A DNA stretch of 53,163 bases from Chiua virens (Eukaryota > Basidiomycota > Agaricomycetes > Boletales > Boletaceae), in contig JAHNUO010000074.1 of NCBI GenBank assembly GCA_019787685.1, positions 1 through 53,163 on the forward strand, given 5' to 3'. Each line of letters starts with the position of its first letter. Positions within the stretch are counted from its first letter, which is position 1. The position numbers were made by a program, and so were the translations under genes. Under the pieces are notes generated by a model, which was given only the letters and a program-made list of their open reading frames with translations, searched no databases and was not told the DNA's origin. Shown here in pieces: positions 12,781 through 22,619 of the stretch.

Positions 12781-12966
12781 TTCGCATAAATGGGCTCTTA
12801 TTTATCATATACTTTTCTAACCATTCTGACTTTTTCATTTTGAATCTTAATTCCAGGATGACCCTATAAATGGGGATCGCAACTCGCAAGCGATGGGAAC
12901 AGGGCCCAAAAAGGCAACGGGAACAGGGACGGAGTGCACTATTGGAGTCCATGACACATAAGGATA

Positions 12967-13359
12967 GGGCTGGTATTAACCCAATGGCACTGTAGCACAT
13001 CTTTTTTTGCATGTGACCATATGAGATTACCATGTTAGTCACTGTGCCAGTAACTAACATTGTAATCTCGTTGATGTGTCTGTGCCATTTCCATATATGG
13101 GTATGTGCTACCTATATAAGGAAGGTGTCACTCTTAATTGGGCCAAAGGCCCAATAAGGAATGTGTCACTTGCCTAATATGGGTTGACACTTTCCATATT
13201 AGGAAGTGGCACAGACACAACAACAGGATTACAATGTTAAGTACAAATGTTGGAGTTTGAAATCCCATTGTTGTTGTTACATGATATACACATAATAGAA
13301 ATGCATACATATGTCACATTGTTGATTGTGTCACATGACATTAGTCATGCTCCTGTACC
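12967..13359 (+). repeat. Left terminal inverted repeat of the Rep element
   Basis: About 393 bp is matched by the inverse of 14190-14585. It contains a perfect 8-bp stem at 13137-13155 (ATTGGGCC, loop AAA) and a perfect 10-bp stem at 13173-13203 (CCTAATATGG, 11-nt loop). The inner edge carries the stop codon of the Rep frame at 13345-13347. Confidence 0.85.
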
Positions 13360-14118
13360 CTTCCCCATGTTAACCTTCTCAGGCCCAGACCAGGTCCCAA
13401 GGTGCCTTGCACCCTCCTCTTTGTGGATATAGTCCCACACAGAGGACACGTCACTGTTGTATTTCAAACTAAAACATGTCAGTATATTATTAAACAATGA
13501 ATAATAAATTACTTACACCCTTACATTGGGGTGGATGCCCCTGATGTCAAACAGCTTCAGGTTCTTGCTGAACACCCTAGCTACAAATGTAACAAGCACA
13601 TGCCAGTGCTTGCCACCATCCTGGTGTGACTCCTCTGCTGCTTTCCAATGCTGTGGCTTGGGAGTCTTGAGCTGCCCAAAGAAGTCACCGACTTCCTCAA
13701 ATGGCACATCACCAACCTATCACTGTTGTTAGTAAACATAAATGTAATAAAAAGAATTATGTACTTGTGAGTACGTAAGAAGATATTTCTTCCCACTCCA
13801 CCGGAATGGCTTACCTGACACCTCAGGGACTGGTGTTCCCTGGGCACCCTCAGGCCACTTCTTCACCCTGCATGCCCTTGCCTGTGACTTGGGCATCAGC
13901 AGTGGCATGTTGTCCTTGATGTCCATGTGGGGCAGCATTGGTGGTCGGTATAACTGGAATGTCAAGTTCACAGGGGGCTCTTGTGTCGCTGCCCATGTGA
14001 TAGGTGTCGCCTCCAGGTATATGTCAGGGTTACCTAGTTGATTGCCCATATAGGGCTGTGATTCGAAAGAGGAAGGGATGAAAAGGGGGGTGGATTGGAA
14101 TGCACTGAATTGTGACAT
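13345..14118 (-). CDS. CRESS/geminivirus-like Rep HUH endonuclease, helicase-less
   Basis: This is a predicted 225-residue protein from three exons: 14118-13765, 13716-13517 and 13468-13345. Both introns are 48 bp with GT-AG ends, and the summed length is an exact multiple of three. After a roughly 100-residue extension rich in Pro and Gln, three rolling-circle initiator motifs appear in the right order. Motif I is LLTYSQ at the end of exon 1. Motif II is HWHVLV in exon 2, giving the metal-binding His-x-His. Motif III is YIHK in exon 3, with the nucleophilic Tyr followed by Lys. Between motifs II and III is a segment resembling the geminivirus Rep sequence (GRS) region, with FDI and HPN words. 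No superfamily 3 helicase follows. In CRESS viruses this domain nicks a hairpin origin. Endogenous Rep-like sequences are known in some fungal genomes. No stop or frameshift is seen, so it may be expressed. Whether it is active is unknown. Confidence 0.8.
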
Positions 14119-14189
14119 GGGAGGTATGGGTTAAGAATGGTTTTAAACTCAGACATTGAAACTATCTATTATATACTGTGTGAACAGAC

Positions 14190-14585
14190 ATTAGGGCAGG
14201 AACATGACTAATGTCATGTGACACAATCAACAATGCGACATATGTATGCATTTCTATCATGTGTATATCATGTGACAACAACAACAGGATTTCAAACTCC
14301 AACATTTGTACTTAACATTGTAATCCTGTTGTTGTGTCTGTGCCACTTCCTAATATGGAAAGTGTCAACCCATATTAGGCAAGTGACACATTCCTTATTG
14401 GGCCTTTGGCCCAATTAAGAGTGACACCTTCCTTATATAGGTAGCACATACCCATATATGGAAATGGCACAGACACATCAACGAGATTACAATGTTAGTT
14501 ACTGGCATAGTGACTAACATGGTAATCTTACATGGTCACATGCAAAAAAAGATGTGCTACAGTGCCATTGGGTTAATACCAGCCC
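14190..14585 (-). repeat. Right terminal inverted repeat of the Rep element
   Basis: Inverted copy of the left arm, about 396 bp. It carries the same hairpins: CCTAATATGG stem at 14349-14379 and the ATTGGGCC stem at 14397-14415. The outer end is CCAGCCC followed by TA. Confidence 0.85.
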
Positions 14586-14587
14586 TA

Positions 14588-15060
14588 AACTGTTGGCTGT
14601 GCTTACTAAGATCTGTTAGTCACTTATCTATCGTGTCCTGGGTCCCCAAACCCTCGTTTGGAAGCAATCTGCCATCCCTGGTTTACAAGAGTGGCAAAAC
14701 CAGTGGTAGGGAGGGACTTTATGTCCCAGAACAGGCTCCAGTTTGCCCAGAAGTTCCCAGCCCTCTGGCTGGACAATCAGAAGGGTGGTCAACACCCCCT
14801 AGATGTTACAATTCTTTTCTTTCTCTCACTTGTACTACTTTACTATGCTCGATACTTCAGGTATCTCACTATGTTCATCCGTACTCATTCTATTCGAGGC
14901 CTTTACTTAAGCACCAGCTCAACCCAAATGCTTACTCATTTCCTTCTTGTCATCATCCACTACCTCTGTATTGTACAATTCCCTCTTTCGACCTATTGTG
15001 TCAGTTCTGCTCTTCTTGGTCACCCATTCTTCTGTTGGCCCATGTGCTGCCCGTTATGTA
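14588..15060. other. No recognisable gene between Rep element and NTPase-like gene
   Basis: Open frames cross this stretch (up to about 190 codons on the plus strand), but their translations switch frame and match no family I know. It probably held the 5' end of the NTPase-like gene or its promoter before repeats accumulated. The boundary with the recognisable exon near 15060 is not resolved. Confidence 0.35.
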
Positions 15061-15069
15061 TAAATAGGG

Positions 15070-17640
15070 AAATGAAAAATCCACTGTGGTATTATGCAAA
15101 GTTCTGCTCTATTGTCAAGAGTTTAGGAACCAGGAAATCAAGGATGCTGACTGAGGTATGTACCAAGAACTCAATCTTCCACCTGCATCTGTCATGACTG
15201 ATTCAATCCTCAGCTGAGCAAGAAGGAGACTGTAGTATTGTACATGAACCTACGGGCCAATGATGACAAAATGAGTTTCCCTGCTTGCGATCCGATTGTA
15301 GCAGACACCTTGACCAATTTTTCTGGCACTAAAGAGGGCTACCGAACCATCTGCTATGCATTCTTCATTTCCCTCTTCGAAACGGTTGAGGAACATCTTT
15401 CTACAGCACACCCCACCTGCACTGCCAAAGAAAAAATCCTCGAATGGAGCTCGAAGATGTGCAATATGAATCACTCTCCGACCCACACCACCCAGAGTGA
15501 TTTTTTTGCCAAAGTTCATCAGAAATACAATGAGGTACAGATTTTGTGCTTGTGCCTGCATTGATTGATGACGTGCCATAGGTCTACGCTGATCTCGTTC
15601 GTGATGTCAAGGACTTGAAACTGGCACCCACTGGCACTGGCAGTGAAGAAACTTCTACTGCAGCGGGGATTGGTGGCATGCAAAGTGCGAACACAAGCAC
15701 AGACGTCAACGATACTGCAGATAAGATGAAGGAACTCTCACTATCAGGTGAGTATGATTGCAGTACCAGGTTGTGTTGACTAAGTAGCATGTTAGATTTG
15801 GATCGAAGGGATCAGAGTCATAAATCGCGTCTCTTTGGAGCCGATCGGAAGATGGCTTCCCGCCTAGAAACTATTTTTCCGGGTGATTTCACCAAGCCCA
15901 AGTTGATTATCGCGATCGATGAAGCACACCCCCTCACCAGCACTCCATGGAAGAAAGATGAAGAATATCGCCCAGCAGACGTTTTCTGCAGAGTCGTGAA
16001 CAAATATTCCCATAGTGATGATTGAAAAGCCGCAGTTTGGGTCGTATTCGCGTCAACGATTTCCAAGGTTGCCGATTTCTCGCCCTCTGACAAGCAACGT
16101 CAGTCTGATAAGTTTCAGTATCTGATCCCTGACTTATTCCTCTCTCAGATAACTCCAAACGTATTGCTACTCGGGGCCTCAGGCTTTTCCCGCCTTACAC
16201 TCTGCTAGGATGGGATCAGAGCGCATCTCAACTTCGTGGCGGTAAGATCGAGGATGTATCCAGACTCGATCACATTGCAGGGTTCGGAAGACCACTGTAT
16301 GTACTCATTTCACATTTCCAGTGCAGATTGAGATAGGTTTGATCCACAGATGAAAATCTCTCAAGACCGCGCGCTGGGAGCCTCAAGAAGTGATGGAAAC
16401 AGCCTCAGCGAAACTATGCGGGGATGGTGAATTTGATGCAAGGGAGAAGTACCACGTGCTCGCGGTACTTGGCCAACGATTCGCACTGGAAGTCGGGCTC
16501 GGACACCCGGATTCGGTCGAATTCTTAGAGAAGGGGTTGGCCAATTATATGCGCATATGTCTCGCAACCACACTTGATCGCAGTTGGATGTTCACGAGCT
16601 ATCCATCAGAGCTACTCCTTTCGTGCGCCGCCGCACATGCCTTGCATTCAGATCCTGAAATTTTAGGGGAGGCACTGAAAACGATGTTACGACAAGTGAA
16701 CTCTGGCATGATCGACCAAGGACAACGTGGTGAATTGGCCAGTCGGTTGTTGTGGCTTCTGGCCAAGGATTTGTTCATTCGCACCAAGGTCAAGAATGTT
16801 ATCACCGAGACGCCTTCGACATGGGACGGGCATCTCGCTGACTGCGAAATGATACCTGTTGTCGACTGGCTCGATAAGAAAGGGGAGAAGAAAGACCCAC
16901 AGCGGCGACAGTCACGCAAAGCATTTGAATATGCCTACGTTAATTTCTCGTACTGGGTGTTCGTGGATGCGGAGATTGGAGTAAAGGGAGGGGACGGATT
17001 AAGGTCAGTGTTCAACATTCCTGTTTGATTAGGTCGCGTCGAATTTAACAATAGCCCGTACAGCTTGGGCGAATGGACGCTACGGCACTGGATGAGAACG
17101 AGTGCGGTGCAGTGCTACCATCAACAGCGTATCATCGATAAGGCCATCCCGATCTATTTCAAGGACCCAAAGGGTAATACAGGGTCGGTGGAATCACGAA
17201 TGTCGCAGGTGTTCATTTCAGACAAGGCACGGAAATCGACGGATTCCAAAAACATTTTGAAGGACATCACGCAAAGACATGAAGGTATCGGTGGCCCGAT
17301 ACTTTCGTCACGTTCCGAGTCGGAGTCGGTTCCTTACATTGCCATCTTGGCGGACCTTGGTCAACCTCCGTCGTTTTATGTTACCTATCCGGCGCGAAAT
17401 AAGAGCGATCGCTGCATGCGGATTTATGCCGCCGGTGTCGACAGCACCACGTATCCTTTTTTAGCAGATCATCCATCACTCCTGGAGGCTCTCAAGCAGC
17501 TGATTCACATAGAGCAAATTCCGGAAACCGAAAAACCGTATGCAAAATATCTGGATGCACAAGTGAAGTTTGGGAGGACGGCGACTGCTGAGCATATGGC
17601 ATGGGAACATAGGAAGGATGTCCCAAAGATACGAAGATAA
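15070..17640 (+). pseudogene. Agaricomycete P-loop NTPase-like gene with two nonsense codons
   Basis: Exons are about 15070-15155, 15214-15534, 15582-15747, 15796-16098, 16149-16296, 16350-17003 and 17055-17640. Codon phase is consistent from 15214 to the final stop. The first exon has a Walker A-like GTRKS, where a functional P-loop would read GTGKS. LIIAIDEAH (about 15903-15929) is a convincing Walker B. The remainder (for example GWDQSASQLRGGKIEDVSRL and YSLGEWTLRHWMRTSAVQC) resembles a large family of uncharacterised Agaricomycete proteins. I know of no proven function. TGA codons interrupt the frame at 16023-16025 and 16351-16353. At the second, a Trp is expected from the family (LWKSLKTARWEP). 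Together with the altered P-loop, this points to a recently inactivated copy. The 5' end is not found. Confidence 0.7.
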
Positions 17641-17718
17641 CTTTGTGAGGATTGTACATGTACTCTGGGATCTTCCGCACATGGGTCGATGACAACTTCA
17701 GGTGGTCGCTCGGATATT

Positions 17719-18530
17719 TCAAACATCTGACCATCCAATATCCTCCATAATCATATTGCCATACATACTATCCGATAATACCTTGACCGAGATAAGGGCA
17801 TAGCGAAAATATTCTTCAATGATCATGAGGACCAGATAGTGAGATTGAAAGTTAGCAAGTTTGATGTACATCGTTCCTCTTGCCAGGGGTCCCAACTTTT
17901 TTATCTCTGAGTGAAACGTAACGAGTGTTAAAAGCTAAGGGAAAGGACGAAAGGATATGCTGCATACCCTCCTTTGAGAAATTACGATGCCGGAAAGCTT
18001 GTAATCCGAGATAATTCGCCTTCTGCTCAATGAGGTCCATGATTGTCTATAGAAATCGCGACATCTCGTATCAGACTTTCGTGTGGGCTTGACCATTGTT
18101 GCGACTTACGCCAAATCGCAGTCTTACTAAGACCTCTAACAGCATGGTCGGATTGTCGTTCAAACGATCCGAGACGATTGCAAGGCGTGGTCCGCGGGAC
18201 GCAGCGGCGAGGTCACCTGTGTCCTGAAGATACATGTGACCGGTTCTGACATCGATTGAAACAAAAACGACCTTGTCCGTACAAAGATGGACACGAAGTA
18301 TGTGATACCCGCCTACGCAAATCAGATATCCCTTCGCACATGCGAAACAAAGGTACGAACCATGAGAGTCTAAGAGGACTTTCCCTTCGGAAGAAAGCAC
18401 GTTGCGAGTCGGACCACGCTGGAGTTGGAACTGAAATACTTTGAGGATAGTTCTGGCATGTGCGTTGATAATCCTGTGAAGCATCGCCTCAAAATCGAGG
18501 TTGTTCGATTCCTTGAGAATACAAGTTAGG
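17719..18530 (-). pseudogene. MED14 (Mediator tail subunit) gene fragment
   Basis: MED14/Rgr1 is a scaffold subunit of the RNA polymerase II Mediator complex. Four minus-strand exons remain: about 18530-18361, 18312-18110, 18046-17968 and 17906-17719, joined by GT-AG introns of 48-63 bp in consistent phase. Recognisable stretches are LDFEAMLHRIINAHARTILK, RTGHMYLQDTGDLAAASRG, DLIEQKANYLGLQAFRHRNF and LARGTMYIKLANFQSHYLV, followed by FRYALISVKV and MEDIGW. This covers only an internal part of the protein. It ends at a TGA (17719-17721) just after MEDIGWSDV, and its 5' side runs into transposase-like sequence. The identification rests on my memory of basidiomycete MED14 and no search was run. 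It is convergent with the NTPase-like gene, 78 bp away. Confidence 0.65.
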
Positions 18531-19110
18531 TTTTCATGACCATGATCTGAGTTGGCCGCTCGTCTCTCATCAGGTTGCTGGTCTCAGTTTTGCTGATCCC
18601 CACATTGGTTTTCATGCCTATGATCCGGCAAGTGGGTAGCTCGTCTCAGGCTTTCGTCAGGCTGACCATGATCATATCCACCATCCTCATCCGCATTTGG
18701 GGTGCCATTATCCTCTCCATCGTTGTTGACTCCACAAGCTTCATGAGGCCCAGGCTACTAGCATGCTGAGCGCACAAGTTTAGCTGTAGAGAATCTTGAG
18801 ACATACCTGAGAACGCTCTGAGTCCAAACGCTGGTGATTTGATGGCCTCCCTGGATCTCCCTCGTCATCTGCATCTGCTCTAGATTGCTGAACTGGTAAT
18901 CTGTTCGAAGAGGGTGCAGAGGCACTGGCATTCTGAATCCGGGCACGAAAGTGATCAGATAAGTAAGCTGATCGAATTGCATTTTTTTCGTCCTCGTCTT
19001 CAGCGAGTGTAAGGTGTCGATACCAAGTTCTCTCCGAGCGTAGCTGTTTTTGGTTTCCCTTGCAAAACCTGCGGCATACGCACCACCATTCCCGGCGGTC
19101 TGGCATACTA
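18531..19110 (-). pseudogene. CACTA/Plavaka-like transposase N-terminal fragment
   Basis: The frame starting near 19110 reads a cysteine-containing N-terminus (CVCRRFCKGNQKQLRSERTW, then YRHL). This resembles the zinc-knuckle start of Agaricomycete Plavaka/KDZ-type transposons, in which a C-x-x-C-K-G-like patch precedes a SRxTYxRH-like motif. After a probable intron, acidic and His-rich codons follow (PNADEDGGYDHGQPDES), including a small tandem duplication around 18530-18660 that encodes DHRHEN/DHGHEN twice. The frame has a stop there. The catalytic part of the transposase is absent and the MED14 fragment takes its place. The family call is tentative. Confidence 0.4.
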
Positions 19111-19348
19111 GCGTTAGTGCCCTCAGGGAACCTCAGGACGTCCTCGAGAAGGTAGAAAAGTTGTGTATTCAGATTGTAGTAGGTACAACAGAAAGCGTGT
19201 TGCAGCAAGGAATTGAGGATAGACGGAGGGTAATCAAGATGTAACAGCGTGACATGTTGAATTATTTGGGTATATTTGGGCTACACCGCGGTGACCTAAA
19301 ACATACGCGATATCCATTTTTCACTGGGAGCTTCAGGCCTCGCCCGAT

Positions 19349-20617
19349 ATGCCACCTGCTCGCCTCCCCCCAGCTAAAGATGTCAAATTAGAACACGATC
19401 CCAGCGCCCTCAGTGCATACAACGTTTGTCTCGCACTCGAAGACAAGAGTACTACCGAGGAGAATCGCATGCATGCGCGCATACTTGGGTACTTGATTCT
19501 CCATGCCCCTTCAGGTTCCACAACCGCGCTGGCCGAGATCGTTAGAGCAATTCACTCCTGCTCTCAAGATGATCAGAACCTTCTCAATCTTGGAAAGTGC
19601 TTTCGTCTATGGTTCGTTCTTCCATGTAGGTTCCGTGTCAGCCTCGCTGGGCGAGGGAGTTCGTTTTTGACCTCTTACTCAGTCAAGAAGGCCAAAGGGC
19701 GGACGCCGGCCCCATCAGATCACCCCAGCCGTCCATCTTTCGATAGGCTGAAGGAGGATCTGAAGGCAACGATTACAGAGGCACCGAAGGATCATAGACA
19801 AGCAAAAGCCCAGGTTGGTCGTGTATCAGTAACATGTATCAACTAAATTGTGCTTCAAATCACAGGCTCTTATCCGAGATCATTATCAGTGTGTGGCAAC
19901 CGGACAATACGACCTGATAGCACACAAGGAATCGATTGTTGATGTCGAAACAATTGCGGCTGCAGGCACTCCGGTGCACACGGAATTGGCCCACATTTTA
20001 CCGGAGTCTACTTATTTCGGCATATCTAACGCACGCGGGAGCTCCCCGGAAAAGGTAACTCTTTGCATTTTGGCGCTGTTGCGACGTTCATCTGCCCTTT
20101 GAAGGACTACTCTGCCTCAGTTTTGGCCGTCATGCAGCATTTCGGCTACGATGTAGAAAAGGTGAATGGAGCAAAAGTGCATTCCCTCTACAATGTCATG
20201 ACGATGGAAAAGAATGTTCACGATTGGTTTGATCGTTTAGAAATGTGGTTTGAGAGCACGGTACGTAGCAGGTGGTCATGGTCAAAATATTATGCCGTCC
20301 CTAATATCTCTGAATACCAGGATGTCGTGAATCGCTATCGTATACGAACTCTCTGGCCAGAGTTCAAGGCGCCAAGAGCGGAAGTGACGTTCACATCACC
20401 AAATTCTGTTATCTACCCTGTCCCTTCTCCTCAGCTCCTCGCCTTGCACGCCGTTTGTGCACAGGTTGCCCATCTTTCAGGTGCGGGCGAATATATTGAC
20501 AAATTTGATCGCGACACAGATGATCTGAGTGTATTAGCAACTGATGGCAGTTCGTGGGCCATCTTGACGCATGCTCTCTGGAAGTCGACGACATCCCCCG
20601 TCGTTATTGAAACGTGA
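19349..20617 (+). CDS. HNH_2-type nuclease-domain protein
   Basis: Predicted 368-residue protein from four exons: 19349-19813, 19866-20054, 20105-20260 and 20321-20617. All introns are GT-AG and the phase is exact. The HNH core starts at ALIRDHYQCVATGQYD (the Arg-Asp ... Cys ... Thr-Gly strand). It continues with TELAHILPES, whose His lies in the first half of the metal finger, and HSLYNVMTMEKNVHDWFDRL, with the Asn and His of the C-terminal half. A conserved tail follows (PSPQLLALHAVCAQVAHLSG). This matches the PF13391-type family expanded in Agaricomycetes. Target and biological role are unknown. The N-terminal part near 19610-19690 is atypical, where the family pattern is disturbed, so a small unrecognised intron or local frameshift pair is possible. 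Confidence 0.8.
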
Positions 20618-20859
20618 AGTGATTGTGTCCCATTGCAGTCTTGATACAGGTTTGTTACAGTAATTGTCTTGTCAATTGTGGTTCTTTGAATCGTGCTCAG
20701 GTTGTCGACGCCGCGCAGTGAGTTCATGCGCAACCTCCGCGTTCAGATTATTAAAAAATAAAAATGTTATATATACATGAGTACTTGAGCGACTCAGAGA
20801 TTGAGCTCGCCGATACCCTGAACATCTTCCCTGTACGCTGTCAAAAAGGAACATACCCC

Positions 20860-21850
20860 ATGCGTCCACCGCGTCGTCCCCGTGCTAGGTTCACTCTGTA
20901 TCACTTCTCAGACCCATCACCGGGCCTGTATATCCATGTCCCGTCCCGTCGCACGCATCGCTTGGCCATGCTTGTGGCACTCTTTGGCGTCTGCCACGCT
21001 TGCATGCAAAGCAAGCGCATATTGGTTATATTCGATGAGGTACAATCACATCTCACTCCGTCCGTGTGTATTCTCTCTCTCGCTCATTCGCTCTCATACA
21101 GTCAACGCGTCCCAGCGTATCACATGGGAAGGGCGTGGCGCGCCATACACGCCCAACCAGGATCCAGCTGCATCATCCCAGCTTGGCATCGCCCTCGATA
21201 TCCTCGACGAACCTAACACACGTCTCAACACTCTCCGCACAAACACTTCCGTCACTTATCTCGCCTACCTACCCCCCAGCGGCCTTCACAACCAACACAT
21301 TGCCGTCGAAAATGCCCTCACGCTCGCGCGTCTACTCGATCGTACCCTCCTTGTTCCACCCACCTGGCTAGGTCCCAAAACCATGCGTTACGTCCGCTAA
21401 CACACTCGTCTGCATGCTTCGATTGAGCGATAAACCGCAGGGGCGACGTCATTGCGCATATATCCCCGCCGACGCACTAATGCCGGATGAATGCGTGGAT
21501 TACATGGCGTGCACTCTCGTCCCATGTTCTTGGCTCGTGAATTTTGGTCCGATCGAGGCCCGACAACCGCTGGTGCGCGTTTTGAATGGGACCGTGGAAT
21601 GGATAGAGGCAACGTTGCGCGTCCGTCCCAACGCTACGCCATTTCTTCCTTGATACGGAACCGTACGAATTTCAATTCGAGGGCACCCCTGGTTCCACAC
21701 AGGAGGGCGACAAGTACCTGCACACTATCCCGATTGACACACTCGCCGCAGCTCCCTAACGTTTCATCATGATGGGCTGAATGAAGGTCAAAGTCGGTTG
21801 CTATCTTTCTGTACGACCACTCTGATCATGATGTCACCAATTTAATGACT
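20860..21850 (+). pseudogene. O-fucosyltransferase-like gene, broken
   Basis: The N-terminus (MRPPRRPRARFTLYHFSDPS) is followed by a likely membrane anchor LAMLVALFGVCHACM. After an apparent intron (about 21040-21101) comes VTYLAYLPPSGLHNQHIAVE, then NALTLARLLDRTLLVPPTWL. This is the conserved start of Agaricomycete proteins related to GDP-fucose protein O-fucosyltransferases. Later blocks lie in different frames: CAYIPADALMPDECVDYM and LVNFGPI at about 21445-21560, WIEATLRVRPNATPF to 21650, and LDTEPYEFQFEGTPGSTQ after that, with a stop following LAAAP. At least two frameshifts and a stop make it non-functional. Homology fades near the dispersed repeat at 22047. Confidence 0.6.
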
Positions 21851-22046
21851 TTGCCGGTTCAATTCGGCGCGCCAGAGTCTCCAATGTGCACTGCCGCAAG
21901 CCAAGGGAAAGAGACCAGCAATTTCCAGGAAATGTACCACCAGTGTGAGATGAATTGCGTACTTAAGGATTCATGTGGGACACAATTCTTTGTGTTCCCA
22001 CGTATGTACGCCGAGCATTCCAGGATAGCGAAGACTAAACATGGTT

Positions 22047-22159
22047 CCAAGTCCAAAATGCATGAGCACAAGTTTTTCTTCCATTGAGGTGGATCTCCTC
22101 CATTGAGAATGAAGTTCACCAACGCTTCTCTCGACAAGATTCTCATGCAACGAATGAAA
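22047..22159 (+). repeat. 113-bp dispersed repeat, copy 1
   Basis: Near-identical to 31707-31819, same orientation and same length, with about five substitutions. It begins CCAAGTCCAAAAT and ends CTCATGCAACGAATGAAA. It contains an internal near-repeat, CTTCCATTGAGGT then CTCCATTGAGAAT. It may be the end of a low-copy mobile element. Confidence 0.85.
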
Positions 22160-22167
22160 CTATTTGT

Positions 22168-22500
22168 ACGGTATGTACAATTGGGTCAGGCCGACTTTTT
22201 GGTCAGCTTACATAATCATCTATAAACGTCGGCCTGACCCGGTTGTACGGTATGTACAATTGGGTTAGGCCGACATTTTGGATTAGCTTACATAACCAAT
22301 ATGTACAGACCCACATTACATAAAAAGAAATTTGTAAGCATCGGCCGGACCCACTTTTACGTACCCTATCACTACTACCAACTACCCCTATTCCCTATTA
22401 CTGCTTACATAATCAAATGTCGGCCGGTCCCAGTTGTACGATGCGTCGGCCGGACTTCGGTTGGTACCGGTTTTAGGACGTTTTGTACATGTGGGTAGAA
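22168..22500. repeat. Cluster of nested inverted and direct short repeats
   Basis: GTACGGTATGTACAATTGGG occurs at about 22168 and again at about 22245. Inverted versions of GGTCAGGCCGAC (GTCGGCCTGACC) lie between them, and related TCGGCCGGACC words recur near 22345, 22425 and 22445. The pattern suggests fragments of short TIR elements inserted in or beside one another. No gene is present. Confidence 0.5.
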
Positions 22501-22619
22501 CCACTTTTACGATAATTTTTGACTGAACCATGTGCCTCCTTCACCACTTCACTGCGACATTGCTACACCGCGACATGACGCGCTCCACTGTGACAATGAT
22601 GAGGGCATGCGACGTGCCG

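Larger units (their letters stand above)
12967..14585. mobile_element. TIR element carrying a Rep-type HUH endonuclease
   Basis: A 1,619-bp element has terminal inverted repeats of roughly 390 bp. It begins GGGCTGGTATTAACCCAATG at 12967 and ends with the exact inverse at 14585, and both ends are flanked by TA (12965-12966 and 14586-14587). The arms are near-identical with a few substitutions. The centre holds a minus-strand, three-exon frame with CRESS-type Rep motifs whose stop codon lies in the inner edge of the left arm. Its ends look like a TA-target cut-and-paste element, while its only protein looks like a rolling-circle initiator. No DDE transposase is present. It could be a Rep gene captured by a Tc1/mariner-type non-autonomous element, or a Rep-mobilised element. 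Confidence 0.85.

Noticed and set aside
13345..14118. Complete integrated DNA virus
   Set aside because: Only an endonuclease domain is present. There is no helicase domain, coat-protein frame or nonanucleotide origin, and the gene has spliceosomal introns and sits in a TIR element.
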